Shown: positions 1-11,356, counted from the first letter of the stretch. The stretch: DNA of 64,000 bases from Mya arenaria (GCF_026914265.1 NC_069122.1:28981473-29045472), one strand, 5' to 3'. Made by a program: numbers and translations. The notes: generated by a model not told the origin, from the sequence alone.

Positions 1-257
1 GTGATCATGAGTAGCCGTTGTCTTTAAAAATGGCTTGCCAGCGTAAAGCGAAGCTCAACATTTTATAGACAACTAACATGCAATGTATAAGACGATGTGC
101 ATAACTGTTGCCTGCTTCTTGCAATAACGAAACCAACATTTTGTCTTTTGTCTATAAGAAATTTGAAGTCAATTTGGGGATTTCCTGCCTTCCTCCCCAA
201 CTGAGGTCGCCGAAAATAATTTAATCTAAATTTGAATAGGCAAACAAAGAAATACAC
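1..257 (-). repeat. Left arm of a 255-bp inverted repeat
   Basis: This stretch reads, in reverse complement, like 1543-1795, which lies just downstream of the first Cdc25 copy. Shared blocks include GTGATCATGAGTAG at the outer end, CAACATTTTATAGACAA, CTGTTGCCTGC and CTTTGTTTGCCTATTCAA, with small indels between them. The match begins at base 1, so the repeat probably continues beyond the window. It may be the edge of an inverted array unit. Confidence 0.8.
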
Positions 258-1542
258 CACAAAAATCCACTTGATTTAGAGTGATCATGGTGTCCACCTC
301 TTTCCCGATAATCCGTTGGTTTAATCTTTACCAGACTGAGAGTGATATTTGTGTAAGGCTCTCACATAGAGCACTTGTATGAAAATGGTGTTTATCTCTC
401 ACCAAATGGGTCGTGGATTTAAACCCCACCAGAGACATTCCCTCAAGTCCTCTGAAAATGGCCGCAAGTCACAGTAACAGGATTTGAGCGTAATTCATCA
501 ACACTCGAGCTGTATGCCATGGAAATAGTTTCATAACAAAAGTCAGAAGGAATTACTCCTGCTTCATAAGTCATTAACTATGGCACCTGTTTCTTTAATA
601 AATGAACTTTCTTTATTTCTGAAATCTAAAAAACGATCGTAAACTTTACATGTAGACGAAAACACTTGTGTCTTCTATTAATCAAACTAAACCTTAACTA
701 CGTTCAACTGAGTTTAATTGATTTGACACATAGTATTTGGGCCTTATTTTAACCGATAATATTGTCTTTTTAAAAATATCATGTATATCATGTTTATTTG
801 GCCACTATTTAAACGGAATATTATCATATGCAACTTTATATGGCGAAATATTTACACCTTAACTTCCACTCCTTCAATGAACAATTGTGTGCTATTGTTT
901 GTATTGTGTCAGCAGGGAACGACTTATTTTAAACAACATGTTAAAAACTTTTAATTAATAATTTGTTAAACGTATTGCTGTCATTTTGCATTTCACTTTA
1001 CGTAAAAAAGTGATTTCATTTACGGTTAATTTTGTCCGTAGCAATAAAGTGTGTAAACCGGTCGGGTCGTTCAATATACAGCATGAGTGAGAACGAATTA
1101 CAAGCAGGTTTCTTAAATGTATTTATGCATTTCATTCTGGAAATAACTAATAAACAATTTGGTGTAAATATTAGTATTGGATAGCGAGATTGATGTTATT
1201 GACGTGGATATGAACGCAGTTGGGCTGGTAAAAATGCACTTGGTGTCCTTCGGACTCCACATACTTAAACCAGCCTCCTGCATTCATATTCCAATAATAT
1301 CATCAAATACGCAAGTAATTTCATATTTAAATTAAGGCTGACAACAATATACAAGACGGCTTAAGGGCTACAGTTAGGCGTACAGAAAATTCTAAAATTT
1401 AAGGATCTTTTTTCTGGCTCTGACATCCTAAGATAATGCTGATTATTACTTTAATTGCCTAGTTTAATGAAAATGTCAGTTTGAGGTCCTCAAAAGGGTT
1501 GGGGTTGGGAAAGATGATCTCCGTATCGAAGAGATTCTGGAT
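258..1542. other. Gene-free spacer, remnant of an upstream half-unit
   Basis: No gene is seen. Bases 270-480 hold degraded units of the 61-bp tRNA-like repeat (GTGTCCACCTCT, then GGGTCGTGGATTTAAACCCCACC). Bases 625-810 match the stretch found after the minisatellite of every later unit (ACGATCGTAAACTTTACATGT, then ATCATGTTTATTTGGCC). It therefore looks like the upstream half of a lost or displaced array unit in the same orientation as the others. Confidence 0.65.
1206..1292. other. Long imperfect hairpin with TTCG loop
   Basis: Two arms of about 40 bases pair around a CC-TTCG-GG loop at 1249-1252. The outer arms are GGATATGAACGCAG and CTGCATTCATATTCC, and the inner part contains GGGCTGGT facing ACCAGCC. 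It was not noticed in the other array units. It could be a pre-miRNA-like fold, a tiny foldback element, or a chance relic. Confidence 0.6.
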
Positions 1543-1795
1543 TGTTACTTTGTTTGCCTATTCAATTAAAATGAAATTTTGGTCAGTTCCATTGTTGTGA
1601 GGTTGCAGACAATCCCTAAATCGATTTTAAATGTCTTCTAGACAGAATGTTGTTTCCGTAATTATCTTGGTAGCAGGCAACAGTTTTATACATCGTACCT
1701 TCAGTTGGACATTGCATGCTATTTGTCTATAAAATGTTGAGCTTCGCTACGCTCGCCATCAACATTTTAAGACAACCCCTACTCATGATCACGCA
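1543..1795 (+). repeat. Right arm of the 255-bp inverted repeat
   Basis: Partner of bases 1-257. The arm contains a nested hairpin at 1723-1775 (TTGTCTATAAAATGTTGA facing TCAACATTTTAAGACAA around an 18-base loop) and ends in CTACTCATGATCAC. Related sequence lies downstream of copies 2 and 3 (about 8300-8400 and 15,600-15,850), so this is part of the normal 3' flank of a unit. Confidence 0.75.
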
Positions 1796-2309
1796 TATAA
1801 TAATAACACAGTAGAATATAAAAGTCTTCATAGATGACGTGTTTAAAATAATGTATAAACGAGAATTTACATGGCAGTTTTTATTCATATAAATATTAAT
1901 ATAAATTAGTAGCACTTAACATTTGTTACTTATATCATAATGTGATGTATATACAATTTTATCAACAATTGGATTTCAACACATGTACAAATAAGTGTAT
2001 TGTCTGGCATAAAACTACCGGTCAGTGTCATTACGTAATTTCAGGTTAAAATAATATTGCACTTTCCCCTGGCCTAACGTTAGTTCGTCTTGAACTATGA
2101 TTAGAATAAATAAAACATTTTAAAAAAGTAAACAAAACAGTCAATTAGTCCCGTTTGTGAAAAAGTTTTCGATTTTTCTCCACAATCAAACTGAAAGTCG
2201 GCATAATCATCCATTTACGTTCATGACGTCACCGAGAAAACTGACATAACTGCGGGTATACTGCTTATTCATATTTCTAAAAGGCCGTGACTTTGACATC
2301 AACAAGCGT

Positions 2310-4595
2310 TCAGAAACTAAGATGGCGGCCTAGACGACTGCGGTGTCGTCTACTTGTCGTCTGTTTGCCGTCCTCCCCCGTCCAGGATTTAGACTTCACT
2401 CGGAAGTGACGAAGGTCGGCCGCATGGTTCTCATGCAACATGGGTTTGTAGCTGATTGGATCACACAGGTCCTGGAATTGAAGAATATATGTATATGATA
2501 GATAAACGTGGCCGTGCATAACTACATGAATATAGATATATTCTCCGCACATTTAATCAAAAAGGTATGCCTCATACGCAATAAAGTCCGTATCAAAACT
2601 AGTGCATACCATGTATGCTAATGACTGAAGAGCGAATACACTGACATTATACACACGAGTGCATGTATACATATTGTTTTGCGTTTAATATACCCATTAG
2701 TACTGTAAGGTATTATCTAAATAGTACTAGCGAAATATTGATATGTGAAATATTCGTATGTGAAGAAAACGCCCAATGTTCACAATTGCTCAATATATCC
2801 GTTCTTTAAATTATTTTGAAACATACCCGATACTTGTTGAAGAAGGCCTTGTATCCGCCATGGAGTAGGTACACTTCCGGGAAGTTGAGACGCGGGTATA
2901 TGTCGCTGTTCAACATTCGGTCTTGCGCGCGTAGGAACCGGTACCTGCCGAAGGAAAACTTATTATAGCAAAACTTGCAATGGCGTATTTCTTCATTAAT
3001 TAAATTTCGTTACAAAAGTCTCAAATATGACACAGCTTTTTAGTAAAAGAAACTTACATTTTAATGTTGCATGTTACCTCACGTGTTTTTCTTACAAATA
3101 TGGAGCCCTTTATAGATTTTAAATTGAATTGTTTCAAAACAACCAAAACTGGCCCAGAATCAGAATAGTTTTTACAGTGAATATTTTGTTACAAAGTTTA
3201 CCAATCATATTTAAGAAAACGAAACATCATATATGAGATGAGAGCGAGAGCATTTTGTGCCACCTGAGCTTTCGCGACTTCTTACATTTTAGGCCCTCTT
3301 TCTGATGAGAATTCACAGTGGAAGATCAGCACGTGACGCTTGCCGTCAGCTACAGGTTTCTGAAGCAAGCTGTTGACCTCATCTTTCGTGTACATGTTTA
3401 CAGCCCCTCTGATGTGCCCGCCCTCGAACTCGTACGGGTACCGGCAATCAACAATGGTGACGTCACCAATAACGTCATTGAAGCATCCATGAACTACATC
3501 AGCCATCACGTCCGGCGAGATGGCCATAAGGTCTTTGTGCTTTCCGGGAATTGTCGGAAGTGTGTATTCACCTGACCCATCAGCGATCATGTCATTTCCG
3601 ATTTCAAGCGTTTCGACCGCATTGATGATCCCGATATTTAAACGTTCATTGGATTTTTGCGTTATGCCCGAAGCGTCTTTGGCCCTTTTGACTGAATGTT
3701 TCGGTGTTTCTTCCATAAGGTCTTCGTCAGCAGAGCGCTTTCCGTAAAAGAGGCTGCGTCTGACGTCAAATGCATCGCGGTGTCGCATGAACGGTTTTGC
3801 GGGAATTTCAATCTACAAAGGAAAATTGACGTCAGTTTTGTTAAAATCGATTGAAGTAACACCTTATTTATGTTTTTCTCTAAAATGCTTTCTTTTGAAA
3901 ATGCGGTTGCCTTAGATACTTTAAACAATATAAATCTATAAAAAATTATATCCTGCTAGACACACCTCTGAATTTCCCAAAGAGAATGTGCCGGGGATTT
4001 AAATCATAATATCCTTATTGACGTACCGATAAAGGCGTGTCTTGTCCATGATTGTCTCCCCAGCAGAAAGCATTGTTCCCTGGTCCTCTTGGCGTTAATA
4101 CGGCCTCGAGTTCAGCAGGGGAAGTCTCGCAGTCGTGACCGAATCCGGAACTGACGTCATCGAACAGTCTCAATCTGAATTGTTTAGAACATTGAAAACT
4201 GATCGTGCGATATTTAACCTGGTGTTTATCCTGTTAAATACATCCTCTCATTATAGCTATATAACTGCTAAATACTTTTAACAAGTGTATGTAACTAGTC
4301 TAGCTTTAAATATACTTTTTGCTCTATTTTTAGATAAAACTAACATTGCTGATATATTTTGATCTTTTAATATTTTAAACTAAAACGTTTCATTACAACA
4401 ACAACACCAACAGCAACAACAACAAATCGTGTATAACTCAGAACTTGAAAAATAGCGACTTTCATTAGCAAGTATTCAAGTTTAACATTTTCCCTGCTTA
4501 AAAAACAATACAGAACGTAAAGTCAGTGTTATAAACATTTCTAATGAAAAATTACAATGTTCAAACTACTTGAAAGAATCCTACCTGAGCGGCAT
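2310..4595 (-). CDS. cdc25: Cdc25-like dual-specificity phosphatase, copy 1
   Basis: Coding exons on the minus strand: 4595-4585, 4174-4027, 3812-3286, 2944-2827, 2471-2310. All introns have GT-AG ends and phases agree, giving 321 residues. Cdc25 removes inhibitory Thr/Tyr phosphates from cyclin-dependent kinases. The rhodanese-like domain runs from about residue 125 to the end. DCRYPYE is at 175-181, and the catalytic loop HCEFSSER (Cys219 nucleophile, Arg225) closes exon 3. GGYKAFF and the tail SKSWTGE match the family C-terminus. Vertebrate Cdc25 proteins have about 470-580 residues, so the N-terminal regulatory part is short here (about 125 residues, with a basic KRAK stretch). The start MPLR was chosen because a TATA box lies 94 bases upstream; an in-frame ATG further up overlaps that TATA. 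Copy 1 is the most divergent member, with Arg instead of Gln at the end of exon 4 and one extra codon in exon 3. A possible AATAAA signal is at 1885-1880. Confidence 0.9.
4396..4427. repeat. (CAA)n-type simple repeat
   Basis: Imperfect CAA/ACA triplets inside intron 1 of Cdc25 copy 1. No role is apparent. Confidence 0.85.
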
Positions 4596-4688
4596 ATTAA
4601 GGTTTGGTATTCTGAACAAATGTTGCAGTAGGAAACTGTTGATGGTGAAGCTTTCACAAAATATGATTTTCAATATTTTTGAAAACAA

Positions 4689-4910
4689 TTTATATATCAT
4701 ATCCACACGGAAGAATAATTTTAAGTTATTCCGCGTTTCTCAATTATCGAGTAGAAAATTATCCCTCTCTTTTAATGATTTTCTCACGGGACCTTCTAAT
4801 TAAGGAATGAGCAATCAACAGACAAAGTTTGGTTTACTCAATCTGTTTTATAAATATGGTGATAATGATCTTAACATATCGGAAGAGTTTGAGACTTTTA
4901 ATTGGCCAAT
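4689..4910 (-). promoter_or_regulatory. Core promoter of Cdc25 copy 1
   Basis: On the minus strand TATATAAA lies at 4696-4689, 94 bases before the start codon. The palindrome ATTGGCCAAT at 4901-4910 supplies CCAAT boxes on both strands. The same two elements, at nearly the same spacing, recur in all eight copies, which argues for function. CCAAT boxes bound by NF-Y are a known feature of cell-cycle gene promoters; a clear CDE/CHR pair was not identified. Confidence 0.6.
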
Positions 4911-5224
4911 CGCCTTTCAAAGTGCATGTCAAAATACATGTATGCTGTTGTTGTTATCATTAAAGCGGGCTATTTTTTAAATAGATTACATCTACGCGTA
5001 AATGAATTTAATCAGAATATTCAGACAAAACTAACCAGATTTGATAAAAATCTGACAAAGTTAAACATATTGAAGTTTTGTTTAATATGACATATCTTAC
5101 CTTGTAGCATTTAAGATAGAAATATCTTATCGAATTCTAAAGAACAATATTGACACTTCGACATACTTTCAAGTTAAAAAAAAAACATAATTGGTATTGA
5201 AAACTTTGTATAAATTTTCAATTA

Positions 5225-5597
5225 AAGATGCTCTCTACTCCCAAATATGTTTTACCACAATTAATAAAAATGTTAAAATATACCAAAGAGGATTAATACA
5301 TGTTGAAAACAGTAGTTCTTATGAAGGATACCAAATTTAATTTAATTTAAATGAAATGAGCATAAAACACAGTATTTCTACCTTATGAGAGTATAGTAGA
5401 CCACAGTAAATCTTTTAACATTCACCAATCATTTCATATTTTTGCGCTTTCTGCTATTGAATACACGGTTACAATCTTGTTATCAGTAATTAATAGTTTC
5501 CATAAATGCATTATTTAGTAAGTAGTTAAAGGTTTATCAGTCAAACTTGATGCTTGTTTTTCATATGTATGTACTGTTTTGAATAAAAGTATCACTT
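5225..5597. mobile_element. MITE family B, copy in unit 1
   Basis: A 373-bp element without coding capacity. Its ends are inverted: AAGATGC(A)CTCT-type on the left and the complement of GTATCACTT on the right. It is flanked by TA on both sides (5223-5224 and 5598-5599). The paralogous place in unit 2 (about 11,670-11,685) reads through without it, so this is a datable insertion. A TA target duplication suggests a Tc1/mariner-type non-autonomous element. Three more copies lie at 49,622, 51,161 and 55,887. Confidence 0.75.
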
Positions 5598-5730
5598 TAA
5601 GAACACTTGTCTTTTCCCAGCAAGAACTTGAAATTAAGCACCAATCAAACCCGTCTTTAATAACCTAACAGTCTAATTTGTTTGATTAAAAAAGATGTAT
5701 ACTAAATATGCATCACTTATTGTGGATTCT

Positions 5731-6715
5731 AACCCACCGGTTCGAGAATGATACTGGTGTCCGCCACTAAACCATATGGTCTTGGGTACAAAACCCACCA
5801 GGGTGAGAATGATGCTGGTGTCAGCCTGCCACTAACGAGTTCTTAGGTTCGAACCCACCTGAATGAGAATCATATTGGTGTCAACCTCCCACTCATGAGC
5901 TCATTGATTCGAATCCACTCATGTGAGAATGATAATAGTGTTCGCCTTCCTACCAAACGGTCTTTGGAACGAGCCCCACCACGCTGAGAATGATACTAGA
6001 GTCCACCCCTACCTCACAAGTTCGTGGGATGAAACCCACCAGAGTGAGAATCATACTAGTGTCACTAGTTCGTGCGTTCGAGCAAATCGGAATGTGAGTG
6101 ATACGCCTAAGTCTAAAATATTTGTATAAGCGGTCACGCGTTGTAAATAAGTAATTTTGCACTTGTCGTGGGTGCTATGATAGTGAAAATGGCGTTCGGC
6201 TATCACACATGAGAACTTGGGTTCGAACCCAATCAGGGTAAGAGTGATGATACTTTGAACTTGCCCAAATGGTCTCTGGTTTGAACCCACTAGTATATCG
6301 TTGTCCGCCTTTCACTGGTTCAATCACACCTGGTTGAGAGTGATATCTGTGTCCGCTACTCAACAACAAGTTTGTGGAATTTACCCCACCAAGATGAGAG
6401 TTATATTGGTGCCCGCCTCTCATTAATGAGTTCGTGGGTTCGAGCCCCACCAAGGTCGGAGTGCTATTGGTGTCCGCCTGCCATCAATGAGTTTGTGGTT
6501 TCGAGCCCCCACCAGGGTTAAAGAGTTATTGATATCCGCCTTTCACCCAGGAGCTCATGGGTTCGTTCTCCACATCGGTGAGAGTAAAATTGGTGTTCGC
6601 TTCTCACCTAAGCGGTATTAAATACGAGCCCCATCTGATCGAGAGTGGTATTGATGTTCACCTCTTACTAAAGACAGGTCGTGGGGTTAGCCCATCCGGA
6701 AAATAGTTTTCCGTG
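5731..6715 (+). repeat. Degenerate 61-bp tRNA-like minisatellite, unit 1
   Basis: About sixteen diverged repeats with blocks GTGTCCGCCT, GAGTTCGTGGG, TTCGA and CCCACCA(A/G)GGTGAGAGTGATA. GTGGG-TTCGAGC-CCCAC is a perfect tRNA T-arm (5-bp stem, 7-base loop), and the loop fits the polymerase III B-box GWTCRANNC. The D-arm and acceptor stem are absent, so these are not tRNA genes. The arrangement suggests a minisatellite that grew from part of a tRNA-derived SINE. Confidence 0.75.
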
Positions 6716-8948
6716 TCCTCTCAAAACAGACGCTATTTACAGGCTGATTTATAAGCCGTACAACGTTTGTAAAACTCGAGCTTAATTTATTTGAATCACG
6801 TCATAACAACAGTGAGATGGAAAAAATGAAATAAACGCGTTCCTGCTTCTGGAGTAATGGCGATTTTCATGATATCTATTGATAAAAGAAATTAAAATTC
6901 TAAATTTCTGTTGAAATATTACTTAGCCTTTATAGGAGATATGGTGTGGGTTTTTTTTAATTTTACAAAACTCTTTAAGCGAAGCACCTTAGTTTGTTGT
7001 TGTTTTTATTTTCTAAACGATCACGTTCGAAAACATTACATGTACACGAAACACAACTGTCAACTTTTAATCAAATACGATCTTAGCTATTTCCAACCGA
7101 TTTTAACTGATGTGCCGTATTGTAAGGAAAACTTATCTTCAGAGATGTCATCAGTTTTAAAGATGTCACATATAACATGTGTATTTGGCCAATAAGTATA
7201 ACAAATAGTTTTAAGTGCATCCATAATTTTGAAGTAGTTGTTTCAATATAAGGCTAATGACAAATACAAGACGACTAAATGCTACAAAAGCGAGTACAGA
7301 TAATTTACGAATTAAAAAATAAAAGGTTGTTCTTGCTATAACATTATAAGTTTATGATGATTGTTACTTTGATTTCCAATTTCAAATAATGCTTCAGTTT
7401 GACGCCCGTAACTTTCATTTGACCGGTTTAAAGATAACCTCTATAAAACAATGTTTCTTATTAATTTAACTTTTCAAAGAAACTTTAATCTAAAAGAAGA
7501 ATTAAGACAGTTCAATACGTATTCAATTTTCAAAACCAACGATGCGTTTCATTATACGAACTGCAAAATTTCCGTGTATAATTGCTTGCTTTTAACTTTA
7601 ACTTGATTACATTAGAATCATTTCTTCAACTAAAGTATTTTAGTATAAATATCATGCAGGTAGTTTAAGCTTAGTTTTGAGAATAACTTCAATCAAAATA
7701 TGACTTTGCGGGCAAACCGAAAATTGATCTGACATAACTGTGGTTCCGTCAGTTGGTTGCAAGCAACAGTTGTGCATATCGTGCTCGACTTGCTTCCCTT
7801 TGGCCATTCATTCAATCATTCGGAGCTCCTCGGCCATTTTATCGAAAACAACCTCGGATGTATGCAGGTACATCAGTTGAAGTAATTCGTAAAATTTTGA
7901 ATTATATCATTAATTAAATGTAGTGTTTTAGAGTTGTATTTATTGATCTAAGTTTAAATTGATTGCCATTGAATTGTTTTATTGCAAACATATTTAAGAA
8001 TCCCAAGAGTAATGTCACAAAGTTTAACTGCTAAATAAAATTACTACGCGATCTACTTGCAGCGGACTTAAACGTACCACTTTTGAGTATGTAAACCGTC
8101 CAAATACATCCGAGGTTGTTTTTGAAAAAAATGGCCGAGGAGTTCCGAATGTCATTCAATGTTACAAACTCGGATAGATCATACGTAGCCGTTCTCTATA
8201 ACATATTGAGCATTGCTACACTCGCCACTAGCTTCCATAGACAACCCATACTCATGATTACTAATGGTATAGAATATACTTCATGCTACAGTGTTCTTCG
8301 TTGACGGATTGGTAGCAGGCAACACTTGTGCACATCATGTTTAACTTGCCTCCCTGCAGTTGTACAATGCCTGTTATTTGTCTATAAAAAGTTGAGGTTC
8401 ACTTTCGCTCGCACGTTAAGCATTATCACAGTAAATAATACAGTAAAATGTTCATTAATAAATGGCGTATTGAAAATGAATAAACGAGAACTAACATGGC
8501 AGTTTCTTTAATCATATAAATTAGTAGCCATATATATCGCAATGTAATGTATTTACAATTTTATAAACAACAGGATTTCAATAATGTACATGTAAGTGTA
8601 TGGTCTGGAATAAAAAAAACGGTCAGTGTCATAACATATTCTCCTCAGGTTTAAATAATATTGCACTTTCCCCTGGCCTATTTCTCCAACAAATGTTCGT
8701 CACTTCGTTTTGCATTTTTGTGAAACAGTTTTAAACAATTATAAACAATTTCAATAATGTAACACACAACTGTAAAACCGTAAACTGGTGCACATTAAGC
8801 GCTCTGGTATGATAGGTAATCGTCTTCCTCGTGATTTTTCTCCGTAATCAATTTGAAACGCGGCCATTTTCAGCGATGACATCACTGTGAGTAATGACAT
8901 CATTGGAAGTAAACTGCTCCATCAAATGACTTTAAGATCACGAAGCGG
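6716..8948. other. Spacer between unit 1 array and Cdc25 copy 2
   Basis: No gene is seen apart from the inserted MITE at 7817-8151. The stretch at 6980-7200 matches the post-array segment of other units. The part from 7740 to 8948 is the 3' flank of copy 2, with an ATTAAA polyadenylation-like signal on the minus strand at 8512-8507, 437 bases after the stop codon. Confidence 0.6.
7817..8151. mobile_element. MITE with 48-bp inverted ends and 9-bp target duplication
   Basis: A 335-bp element whose ends are CATTCGGA(G/A)CTCCTCGG and continue as near-perfect inverted repeats of about 48 bp, ending in CAACCTCGGATGTAT. The duplicated target TCATTCAAT lies at 7808-7816 and 8152-8160. Unit 3 shows the empty site with a single TCATTCAAT at about 15,583-15,591. 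A 9-bp duplication with long inverted ends fits a Mutator-like (MULE) MITE; with an 8-bp reading hAT would be possible. There is no coding capacity. Confidence 0.85.
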
Positions 8949-11047
8949 TCAGAGACTAAGATGGCGGCCAAGACGACTGCGGTGGCGTCTACTTGTCTTC
9001 TGATTGCCGTCCTCCCCCGTCCAGGATTTAGATTTCACCCGGAAGTGACGTAGGTCGGCCGAGTGGTTCTCATGCAACATGGGTTTGTAGCTGATCGGAT
9101 CACATAGGCCCTGGAATTTAATGAAAGAGAAACTTATGTATATGATATGTGTTCGTTAACTTGTTGACATACATGTATATAGATATATTCTCGACGAATG
9201 GTGTATCGCTCACTCATTGCAATACAACCCGAGTCACAACCAGTGCATATCATATTTAATTAGGACTGAATGGCGATTATACTAACTTAGTTAACACAAT
9301 TGAATTACTATTGTTCTTCCTCCAAACTACATGCATTGATACTTTGGTGTATTTAAATATTAAAAGACAAGTTTTCCTTATTTATTTATAAATATAAACT
9401 CCTACAGCACAATGGTCACACAAGGTAATGGATCCGTACTTAGAATTATGTTGAACCATACCTGATACTTGTTGAAGAAGGCCTTGTATCCGCCATGGAG
9501 AAGGTACACTTCCGGGAAGTTCAGTCGCGGATAACTGTCGCTGTTTAACATCCGGTCTTGCGCACGCAGGAACCGGTACCTGTCCAAGGACAAAACAAAT
9601 ACATTAAATACTTGCATACGAGAAAAACAAATAATTTTGACCAATAATCAGAATATCATTAACAGTGAAGGTATTGTCGCATAGCTTTCGTTTTCTTATT
9701 AAAATATACCATGTACACAAACGATATATCAGGTATGAGGTAGAGTCATTTGACGTGCCACGTTAGCATGCGCGACGTCCAGAGCGACTACTTACATTTT
9801 CGGCCCTCTCTCTGATGAGAATTCACAGTGGAAGATCAGCACGTGACGCTTGTCGTCAGCTAGTGGTTTCTGAAGCAATCTATTGACCTGATCTTTCGTG
9901 TACATGTTTACAGCCCCTCTGATGTGCCCGCCCTCAAACTCGTACGGGTAACGGCAATCGACAATGGTGACGTCACCAATGACGTCATTGAAGTATCCAC
10001 GAATGACGTCAGCCATTATTTCCGGCGAAATGGCCGTAAGGTCACTGTGCTTTCCGGGCACTGTCGGAAGTGTGTATTTACTTGACCCATCAGCGATCAT
10101 GTCGTTTCCGATTTCAAGCGTTTCGACCGCTTTAATGATCCCGTTTGTCAAACGTTCGTGGGATTTCGGCGTAACGCCAAAAACGTCTTTGGCCTTTTTG
10201 GCTGCATGTATTGGTGACACTGTAAGGTCTACATCAGCAGAGCGCTTTCCGGAAAAGAGGCCGCGTCTGACGTCAATTGCATCGCCACGTCGTATCCTAG
10301 GTTTTGCGGAAATTTCAATCTACAATGAAGAACAATGGCGTCAGTTATGTCAAAAAAACAGCGTATGATTCATGTTTTTTAATGAATTGCTTTTTTTTGA
10401 AAATAATAAATTGTTTGTTAGAAAAATAAAAACAAAATAAAGTAGATATCTTATATTCTGTTAAATACACATGCGTCGTTCGACGACCTCAGTTGTTCAA
10501 AGAGTATAAAAAAGAACACTGCGGATGTAAACATCAAATTAAATAAATATTCACGTACCGACAAAGGCGTGTCTTGTCCATGAACATTTGTCATGCAGAA
10601 ATCGTTGTTCCCCTTTCCTCCAGGCGTTAGCATTGCCTCAAGTTCTTCAGTGGTAACTTTGCAGTCGTCACCGAATCCGGAAATGACGTCATCGAACAAT
10701 CTCAGTCTGAATTAATAAACATTAAAAACTGTTTAAGTATGAACATGATTAAATACATCACTGGATAAATTGATCTTACATAAGATTTTGATTTAAAACG
10801 TCTTGATAAAGATATTTTTATTATATGTTTTTTTTTCCAAAATGCATTGCTTCAATTCAAGTGACGTCAACCAGAAATCGTATACAAACAAACATTTGAG
10901 AAAATAACTACTTTCCGTATTTAGAAACAACTTAAGCAAACCTCGTGTGTCGATTTTTCTCTTCTTTAAACTCTTATTTATTTTTATATATAATCAGTGA
11001 AATTAAAAATGTATAAAATATAAGATTAAATCCTACCTGAGCGACAT
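8949..11047 (-). CDS. cdc25: Cdc25-like dual-specificity phosphatase, copy 2
   Basis: Exons on the minus strand: 11047-11037, 10706-10559, 10319-9796, 9579-9462, 9110-8949. This gives 320 residues starting MSLR, with all splice sites GT-AG. It has the same domain plan as copy 1: DCRYPYE at 174-180, HCEFSSER with Cys218, and YRFLRAQDR opening exon 4. Exon 2 encodes an acidic stretch beginning [12 protein letters not shown], and exon 3 carries AAKKAKDV, a possible nuclear localisation patch. Peculiarities are Gly as first residue of exon 5 (Asp in most copies) and LQKPLADDK before the active site. No break is seen, so it could be functional. An in-frame ATG 41 codons upstream sits at the TATA box and is unlikely to be the start. 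Confidence 0.9.
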
Positions 11048-11140
11048 ATTGATATGTGGTATTCTGAACAGAAGTCGTAGTAGGAATCTGTTGATGGTAA
11101 AGCTTTCACAAATTATGATTTTCAATATTTCACAAAACAA

Positions 11141-11356
11141 TTTATATGCCATTTTCAACCTGAAGAATAATTTTAACTAGTATCGCGTTTCTTAATTATC
11201 GAGTAGAAAATATCCCTCTTTTTGAATTATTTTCTCACGCGACTTACTAATTAAGAAAAGAGCAATCAACAGTCAATGTTTGGTTTACTCAATATGTTTT
11301 ATAAATACGGTGATAATGATCTTAACATATCGGAAGAGTTTGAGACTTTTAATTGG
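11141..11356 (-). promoter_or_regulatory. Core promoter of Cdc25 copy 2
   Basis: CATATAAA on the minus strand at 11148-11141, 94 bases before the ATG, and a CCAAT box at 11356-11352. This TATA variant is weaker than that of the other copies (C for T at the first position). Confidence 0.55.

Noticed and set aside
1-1795. The left inverted repeat as the two ends of one DNA transposon
   Set aside because: The arms match the 3' flank found in other array units, and the spacer matches the upstream half of a unit, so an inversion or duplication edge of the array explains it better than a transposon.
4596-4710. N-terminal extension of Cdc25 from an upstream in-frame ATG (MIYKLF in copy 1, MAYKLF in copy 2)
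   Set aside because: The ATG overlaps the TATA box, copy 3 lacks it, and copies 4-8 have a 1-base insertion that puts that frame out of phase with exon 2.
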